Assembly (NCBI GenBank): GCA_964649095.1
Contig: CAZYPH010000083.1
Location: forward strand, 1-10,543
Direction: 5' to 3'
Source of the DNA: CAZYPH01 sp964649095
Lineage (GTDB): Bacteria > Bdellovibrionota > UBA1018 > UBA923
DNA length: 10,543 nt
This document shows, in pieces, positions 6,070-10,543 of the stretch. The translations under genes and the position numbers were made by a program. Position 1 is the first letter of the stretch; every line of letters begins with the position of its first letter. Below the pieces are notes generated by a model. That model was not told the DNA's origin, made no database searches, and saw only the letters and a program-made list of their open reading frames with translations.

Positions 6070-8601
6070 ATGGCTATCACAAATGGTGCTGGAAGTTCGT
6101 CCGAATTAGACGTCAAAGAGAACAATATCGCAGTAAAGATTGAAGACGAAATGAGAGGAGCTTACCTAGATTATGCAATGAGCGTAATTGTAGGGAGAGC
6201 CCTACCCGACGTGCGTGATGGATTGAAGCCAGTACACCGTCGCGTTCTATATGCCATGCATGATCTCGGAAATACGTACAATAAGGCCTACAAAAAATCG
6301 GCTAGGGTTGTCGGGGATGTGATTGGTAAATACCATCCGCATGGTGATACCGCCGTGTACGACACCATCGTCCGTATGGCCCAAGATTTTTCGTTGCGTT
6401 ATACGTTGATTGACGGTCAAGGGAACTTTGGTTCGATTGATGGCGATAGCCCAGCAGCCATGCGTTATACGGAAATTCGGATGGCCCGTGTAACCGATGA
6501 AATGTTGGCGGACATCGAAAAAGAAACCGTACCTTTTGGACCGAACTATGATGATTCGTTAGAAGAGCCCCATGTATTACCTGCGAAGCTTCCAAATTTA
6601 TTGGTAAACGGAGCCAGTGGTATTGCAGTAGGAATGGCCACGAATATCCCACCACACAATTTGAAAGAGGTTTGTAGCGCCGTAGTAGCCTTAATTGATA
6701 ATCCAAGGCTTGGGATTGAAGAGTTGTGTGAATTTGTTAAGGGCCCGGATTTTCCGACAGCGGGTACAATTTGTGGATTAGACGGCGTACGATCGGCCTA
6801 TCGCACAGGTCGGGGTGTTATTCAAATTCGAGCCAAGACTAAGATCGAGAGCACGAAAAAATCTGACAAAGAAGCTATCATTGTTACCGAACTACCCTAT
6901 CAAGTGAATAAAGCTAAACTGATCGAAAAGATTGCGGAGCTGGTTCGCGATAAGCGTGTTGAGGGTATTGCTGATTTACGCGATGAATCGGATCGAACAG
7001 GCATGCGCATCGTGATTGAGTTAAAAAAAGGAGAAAACTCGCAGGTTGTATTAAACCGACTTTATAAGATGACGCAGCTACAAGACAGCTTCGGAATTAA
7101 TATGTTAGCGCTACATCACAACCAGCCTAAGATTTTTAATCTTAAAGAGATGCTTGTTGCATTTATTGAACACCGCAAAGAGATCATCGTTAATAGGACG
7201 ATCTACGATCTAAAAAAAGCTGAGGCGCGCGCGCATATTTTAGAGGGATTAAAAAAGGCGGTTGAGAATATCGACGATGTAGTCACGTTGATAAAAGCCG
7301 CGAAAAACCCAGATGATGCGCGGACCGGTTTGAAAAATCGATATGAATTCAGTGATGTGCAGGCTCAGGCCATTCTGGATATGCGTTTGCAACGCCTAAC
7401 TGGGCTTGAAAGAGATAAGATTGTCGAAGAGTATCATCGAGTATTAGAACTCATTGAAAGCTTAAAACAAATCCTTGGCTCTGAAAAATTGGTATTCGAT
7501 ATCATTCGAAAAGAAACCCAGGACATCAGTGATCGCTTTGGAGATGACCGCCGAACGGAGATTGCAGGTTCGTTAGAAACGGATTTAGATGCCGAAGACC
7601 TGATTGCGGACGAAGACATGATTGTCGCTATTACCCATACGGGCTTCGTAAAACGCTCAAGCCCAACAATCTATCGATCGCAGCGCCGCGGTGGAAAAGG
7701 CGTTAAGGGTATTACGACAGGTGACGAAGATTTTGTATCGTCGATCTTCCGCACTACTAGTTTAAGTTACCTACTATGTTTTACTGATAAGGGAAGATTG
7801 TTGTGGTTAAAGGTTTATAAAATTCCTGAAGGCTCAAGAACGTCTAAAGGCAAGGCGATTGTAAACTTAGTAAACTTGAATCCACATGAAAATATTCGCG
7901 CGATTTTACCTGTACGCGAATTTGTAGAAGACAAGTTTGTCGTGATGGTTACTAAAAAGGGCATCATCAAAAAAACAGAGCTTAGCCAATTCTCGAACGT
8001 AAGAGCGAACGGAATTATTGCTTTAACAATTGATGAAGGCGACGAGCTGTGTGCTGCGAAACTAACCAATGGTAAACAGCATATCTTTTTAGTGTCCCAG
8101 CTTGGTATGAGTATTCGATTTGATGAGGATGATGTCAGGTCTATGGGACGCACCGCCCGAGGCGTTAAGGGTATGGAGTTAGATGAAGGAGACACCGTGG
8201 TTGGTGTTGAGGCCCTGGATCCAAATGACAAGACATTTACTATTCTTACTGTCACTAATCATGGTTATGGAAAACGAACCGAATTAGATGAATACCGTTT
8301 GCAGTCTAGAGGGGGCAAAGGTGTCATCACCATGAAAACAACTGAAAAAACAGGGGTTTTGATGGGCACGAAGGCTGTAACAGATACCGATGACTTAATG
8401 GTGATTACGAATAAAGGGCAGACGATTCGTATGCCGTTAGATCAAATTCGTGAGACAGGCCGCAATACTCAGGGTGTGCGCATTATTAATCTTAATGATT
8501 CCGAATTGGTTGTCGGAATAGAACACCTCGCCGATAAAGAGGAAGAAAACGTAGAGCTAGAGGCGGGTGGAGATGCAGCGGAAACTTCAGTTATTAACTA
8601 A
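6070..8601 (+). CDS. gyrA: DNA gyrase subunit A
   Basis: GyrA is the DNA breakage-reunion and wrapping subunit of gyrase. The N-terminal winged-helix domain has SVIVGRALPDVRDGLKPVHRR and the quinolone region KYHPHGDTAVYDTIVRM. Thr94 and Asp98 there match Escherichia coli Ser83 and Asp87; Thr is a common natural variant. Catalytic Tyr133 lies in MRYTEIRM. The C-terminal beta-pinwheel carries a canonical GyrA box QRRGGKG at 538-544, which separates gyrase from topoisomerase IV ParC. Later degenerate blade repeats include SRGGKGV. The protein ends in an acidic tail (KEEENVELEAGG). Length is 843 residues, against 875 in Escherichia coli. AAGG at 6058-6061 lies 8 bases before the ATG. The last 29 bases overlap the next gene. 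Confidence 0.98.
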   Translation: MAITNGAGSSSELDVKENNIAVKIEDEMRGAYLDYAMSVIVGRALPDVRDGLKPVHRRVLYAMHDLGNTYNKAYKKSARVVGDVIGKYHPHGDTAVYDTIVRMAQDFSLRYTLIDGQGNFGSIDGDSPAAMRYTEIRMARVTDEMLADIEKETVPFGPNYDDSLEEPHVLPAKLPNLLVNGASGIAVGMATNIPPHNLKEVCSAVVALIDNPRLGIEELCEFVKGPDFPTAGTICGLDGVRSAYRTGRGVIQIRAKTKIESTKKSDKEAIIVTELPYQVNKAKLIEKIAELVRDKRVEGIADLRDESDRTGMRIVIELKKGENSQVVLNRLYKMTQLQDSFGINMLALHHNQPKIFNLKEMLVAFIEHRKEIIVNRTIYDLKKAEARAHILEGLKKAVENIDDVVTLIKAAKNPDDARTGLKNRYEFSDVQAQAILDMRLQRLTGLERDKIVEEYHRVLELIESLKQILGSEKLVFDIIRKETQDISDRFGDDRRTEIAGSLETDLDAEDLIADEDMIVAITHTGFVKRSSPTIYRSQRRGGKGVKGITTGDEDFVSSIFRTTSLSYLLCFTDKGRLLWLKVYKIPEGSRTSKGKAIVNLVNLNPHENIRAILPVREFVEDKFVVMVTKKGIIKKTELSQFSNVRANGIIALTIDEGDELCAAKLTNGKQHIFLVSQLGMSIRFDEDDVRSMGRTARGVKGMELDEGDTVVGVEALDPNDKTFTILTVTNHGYGKRTELDEYRLQSRGGKGVITMKTTEKTGVLMGTKAVTDTDDLMVITNKGQTIRMPLDQIRETGRNTQGVRIINLNDSELVVGIEHLADKEEENVELEAGGDAAETSVIN

Positions 8602-9379
8602 GCTAATCGCCGCCGCCGTGGTTTTTGTAAGTTGTTCGGTGCCGTCGGGTAAAACGCACTTTATATTAGCAGAGCGGCTATTTTCAGATCGAAAATATGC
8701 CGCCTCGGTTGAAGAGTATCAACGCGTGTTGCAAGAAGACCCTCGTGGTGTCTTAGCGCAGCAGGCGATATTTAAAGTGGCGACGATTCAGCATTTATAT
8801 TTGGAAAAATATCGAGAATCGATTGCTAGTTTTAGGCAGTTTATACTGCTCTCTACGAATTCTGATCTGATTTATCAGGCGGAGACTACTATAGCCGATA
8901 TCTATTTTTCAAAGCTCGAAGACTTTGGTCAGTCCATAGAAGCTTATCAGCGATTGATAGAAAAATACCCGCAGAGTGGTGAGTTAGAGTCGTTTCACCT
9001 ACGAATGGCTAAGGCCTATTATGGGACGTATAATTTTACAAAAGCCATAGAGGTTTATAACGAACACGCGCGGAAGTTTCCGAGCAGTACCCGGCTTCCT
9101 GAGGTTTTGTACCAAAAAGCAAATACGTGGTTTACTAAAGGTGATTTAGAACAAGCAGCGCTTACTTTTAGGGAAGTAGTAAATAAATTTCCAACATCGA
9201 ACCAAGCTGTTTTTGCAGAGTTTGGTCTAGCGACAACACTAGAAGAACAACAAAACTTTCAAGGTGCGTTGGAGTTGTACGAAGGTTTATTAAAAAAATA
9301 TCCGTCAAAAGAGGCGGTTGAGAGTAAGATTCAGCGTATTCGTTCAAAATTATCCGATAAACCAAGGCGCTCAAGATGA
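8573..9379 (+). CDS. Tetratricopeptide-repeat lipoprotein (BamD/CpoB-like)
   Basis: The 268-residue product begins with basic residues (MQRKLQLLTK), a hydrophobic run (LIAAAVVFV) and Ser-Cys. Cys21 is a plausible lipidation site, though Phe at -3 makes the lipobox weak; Ser at +2 would favour the outer membrane. The rest is helical TPR-type repeats of about 37 residues with recurring signatures, for example YAASVEEYQRVLQEDP, FGQSIEAYQRLIEKYP, FTKAIEVYNEHARKFP, LEQAALTFREVVNKFP and FQGALELYEGLLKKYP. The tail is basic (KPRRSR). This build fits BamD or the CpoB/YbgF group, periplasmic scaffolds for outer-membrane assembly or division, but no signature decides between them. ATG 8573 is preferred over GTG 8567 because AGAGG at 8559-8563 is 9 bases upstream. 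The start lies inside gyrA and the stop overlaps the atpZ start. Confidence 0.8.
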   Translation: MQRKLQLLTKLIAAAVVFVSCSVPSGKTHFILAERLFSDRKYAASVEEYQRVLQEDPRGVLAQQAIFKVATIQHLYLEKYRESIASFRQFILLSTNSDLIYQAETTIADIYFSKLEDFGQSIEAYQRLIEKYPQSGELESFHLRMAKAYYGTYNFTKAIEVYNEHARKFPSSTRLPEVLYQKANTWFTKGDLEQAALTFREVVNKFPTSNQAVFAEFGLATTLEEQQNFQGALELYEGLLKKYPSKEAVESKIQRIRSKLSDKPRRSR

Positions 9380-9573
9380 ATCATAAATATGCGATCGCTT
9401 TTGCTGCGGTATCTGAATTTATTTCTGCAATATTTGTGTGCGCATTTTTAGGTTATCTCGGAGACGAAAAAGTTTGGCATTCGACGTCCCAGTTGGGCGT
9501 GGTATTTGGTACGTTGGCTGGGTTTGTGTTGGGTTTTTATCGACTCTATAAGGTATTCAGTAAGTGGTATTAA
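9376..9573 (+). CDS. atpZ: AtpZ/AtpI-family small membrane protein
   Basis: This 65-residue protein has two hydrophobic segments: AIAFAAVSEFISAIFVCAFLGYL, then LGVVFGTLAGFVLGFYRLY. They are joined by a short polar turn with Asp and Glu (GDEKVWHS) and followed by a basic end. The pattern of a G-D turn then a GxxxGFxxG helix is that of the AtpZ family, small proteins encoded at the head of F-ATPase operons and linked to Mg2+/Ca2+ transport or F0 assembly. Its start codon overlaps the stop of the TPR gene (ATGA), with AAGG 8 bases upstream, and its end overlaps atpI by 10 bases, so coupling at both ends is likely. The assignment rests on size, topology and position. Confidence 0.75.
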   Translation: MNHKYAIAFAAVSEFISAIFVCAFLGYLGDEKVWHSTSQLGVVFGTLAGFVLGFYRLYKVFSKWY

Positions 9574-9983
9574 GCCGTATCTTACAGTTAATATCTTTCC
9601 GCATTTTACTGGTCTCAGTGTTGAGCTACCCTCTCGTCGTGTTGCTCTGTGTGGTTGGAATCTACGGATACCAATGGAACAGTGCTGCGCTTAAACTCGC
9701 AACTTCATTTGGCGTGGGTTATGGCTTTGCTTGTATCGAACTTTACCTGCTTTACCGATTTGTCGACTACCTCTTTAAGCGCACGGTTTTACGAGGCGCA
9801 ATCGGGCCAGGCTTAATGTTTGTTATTGTGGCAAAGTTTATCCTGCTCACCGCCGTTATGTTTATTGCCGGATTACCCGCGTTCGACGGAACGGCTTTAG
9901 TCGTCGGTATATCGGGTTTGCCTTATTTGGCGGTGCTATTAGGTATTTTTACTATTCGAGGCAAAAGTAAAGATTGTGCTTGA
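9564..9983 (+). CDS. atpI: ATP synthase subunit I (AtpI-like)
   Basis: A 139-residue integral membrane protein with four hydrophobic segments, at roughly residues 11-35, 44-66, 81-103 and 108-131. The topology and the place directly before atpB fit the AtpI (ATP-synt_I) family. Members assist assembly of the c-ring of the F0 motor but are not part of the finished enzyme. Sequence within this family is poorly conserved, so no catalytic motif is expected. The start is taken as GTG 9564, which overlaps atpZ by 10 bases and has AGG 10 bases upstream. A downstream non-ATG start cannot be excluded. Confidence comes from topology plus neighbourhood. Confidence 0.75.
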   Translation: MVLSRILQLISFRILLVSVLSYPLVVLLCVVGIYGYQWNSAALKLATSFGVGYGFACIELYLLYRFVDYLFKRTVLRGAIGPGLMFVIVAKFILLTAVMFIAGLPAFDGTALVVGISGLPYLAVLLGIFTIRGKSKDCA

Positions 9984-9985
9984 AA

Positions 9986-10012
9986 TTAGGGCTGTAGTTT
10001 TATTAGCTCTAA
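9986..10012 (+). other. Small hairpin between atpI and atpB
   Basis: TTAGGGCT (9986-9993) can pair with AGCTCTAA (10005-10012) as an 8-bp stem with one G-U pair and an 11-base loop. No U-run follows, so it is not a normal intrinsic terminator. It may shape translation or processing of the mRNA before atpB, or be chance. Confidence 0.35.
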
Positions 10013-10033
10013 GAAAAATTTAGCGGCGGATTT

Positions 10034-10543
10034 ATGCACAGCGAACACGGCTTCAATTGGATTAATACCATTCCATTTCTTAATACCTTTCCGAACCACC
10101 TAGTGATGTTGACTATTGTTGGTGTTTTTTTGATCACAATAGGGTTTTTAGCTTCTGTAAAGTTAAGGGCTTATCAAGGGTCAGTATCTGGAAATGAATC
10201 GTTGGTGCCAGATTCCAAGTTTGGTCTACGCGCCCTTTTTGATTACCTCGCGGAAGCCCTTTATGGTTTTGTTGAGGGTGTGTTGGGCGAACATGATGCG
10301 CCTAAGTATTTTCCGGTTATCGCAAGTCTCTTTATTCTAATTTTCGTTTCAAATGCTGTGGGCTTAGTTCCAGGCCTGTTGCCACCGACAGACAACTTCA
10401 ATACAACGCTTGCCTTAGCGTTGTTTGTGTTTCTTTATTATAATTATCAAGGACTCAAAACAAACGGGCTTGGTTATCTCAAGCACTTTTGTGGACCAGT
10501 AATTTTGCTGGCTCCGTTAATGGTGGTTATTGAGATTTTCTCT
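10034..10543 (+). CDS. atpB: ATP synthase F0 subunit a, 5' part (runs off the window)
   Basis: The frame from ATG 10034 stays open to the last base, giving 170 residues. Subunit a forms the proton half-channels next to the c-ring of the membrane F0 motor. Visible family features are the N-terminal HGFNWINTIPFL, a membrane segment LVMLTIVGVFLITIGFLA, FVSNAVGLVPGLLPPTDNFN, LALALFVFLYYNYQG, and YLKHFCGPVILLAPLMVVIE ending in IFS. The essential arginine that faces the c-ring lies in the next conserved segment, beyond the window. The 50-base gap from atpI holds a small hairpin and only a weak purine-rich site before the start. It should be followed by atpE, but that is not visible. Confidence 0.95.
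   Translation, partial: MHSEHGFNWINTIPFLNTFPNHLVMLTIVGVFLITIGFLASVKLRAYQGSVSGNESLVPDSKFGLRALFDYLAEALYGFVEGVLGEHDAPKYFPVIASLFILIFVSNAVGLVPGLLPPTDNFNTTLALALFVFLYYNYQGLKTNGLGYLKHFCGPVILLAPLMVVIEIFS

Noticed and set aside
6302..6706. Open frame of 134 codons on the minus strand inside gyrA
   Set aside because: It is antisense to highly conserved gyrA catalytic-domain sequence, has no recognisable protein features, and is best explained as a shadow.
7815..8255. Open frame of 146 codons on the minus strand inside gyrA
   Set aside because: It is Ser/Pro-rich low-complexity translation antisense to the GyrA pinwheel domain, with no motif, so it is taken as a shadow.
9506..9694. Open frame of 62 codons on the plus strand across the atpZ-atpI junction
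   Set aside because: It overlaps two better-supported membrane proteins in other frames and has no membrane pattern or family resemblance.

Overview
The window looks like a slice of a core chromosome starting at the replication origin, from an AT-leaning Gram-negative bacterium. Best guess is a member of the Bdellovibrionota or another former deltaproteobacterial lineage. The reasons are: dnaN-recF-gyrB-gyrA follow the origin; GyrB carries the long Gram-negative-type insert in its C-terminal half; a lipoprotein-like TPR gene follows; the F-ATPase genes run in the order atpZ-atpI-atpB; and the AtpB protein looks deltaproteobacterial. This placement is inferred from gene content and protein character, not from a database search.

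Bases 1-229 have no gene and look like the right-hand part of a dnaA-dnaN type origin. They hold a cut-off DnaA box at the edge, a run of DnaA-trios, an AT-only stretch suited to unwinding, and one perfect DnaA box. Then come dnaN (beta clamp), recF, gyrB, a fabH-like ketoacyl-ACP synthase III, gyrA, a TPR lipoprotein, atpZ, atpI and the start of atpB, which runs off the right end. All genes are on the + strand, pointing away from the origin, with gaps of 0-50 bases or short overlaps. No convincing Rho-independent terminator was seen. dnaN, recF, gyrB and gyrA serve replication, repair and supercoiling. The last four genes join an envelope lipoprotein to the start of the F0 ATP synthase operon.

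The most unusual signal is inside recF (1923-1980). Three copies of the same 12-mer, each with a perfect DnaA box, sit within 47 bases: one inverted and two in direct tandem. The outer copies form a near-perfect inverted repeat of 17-18 bases. Thirteen bases of this element also occur at the origin-side DnaA box at 59-71. This suggests a second DnaA-binding locus (bipartite origin arm, titration site or autoregulatory element) hidden in a coding sequence. The second oddity is the fabH homologue between gyrB and gyrA. No CRISPR array, insertion sequence, tRNA, rRNA or obvious defence or accessory system was seen.
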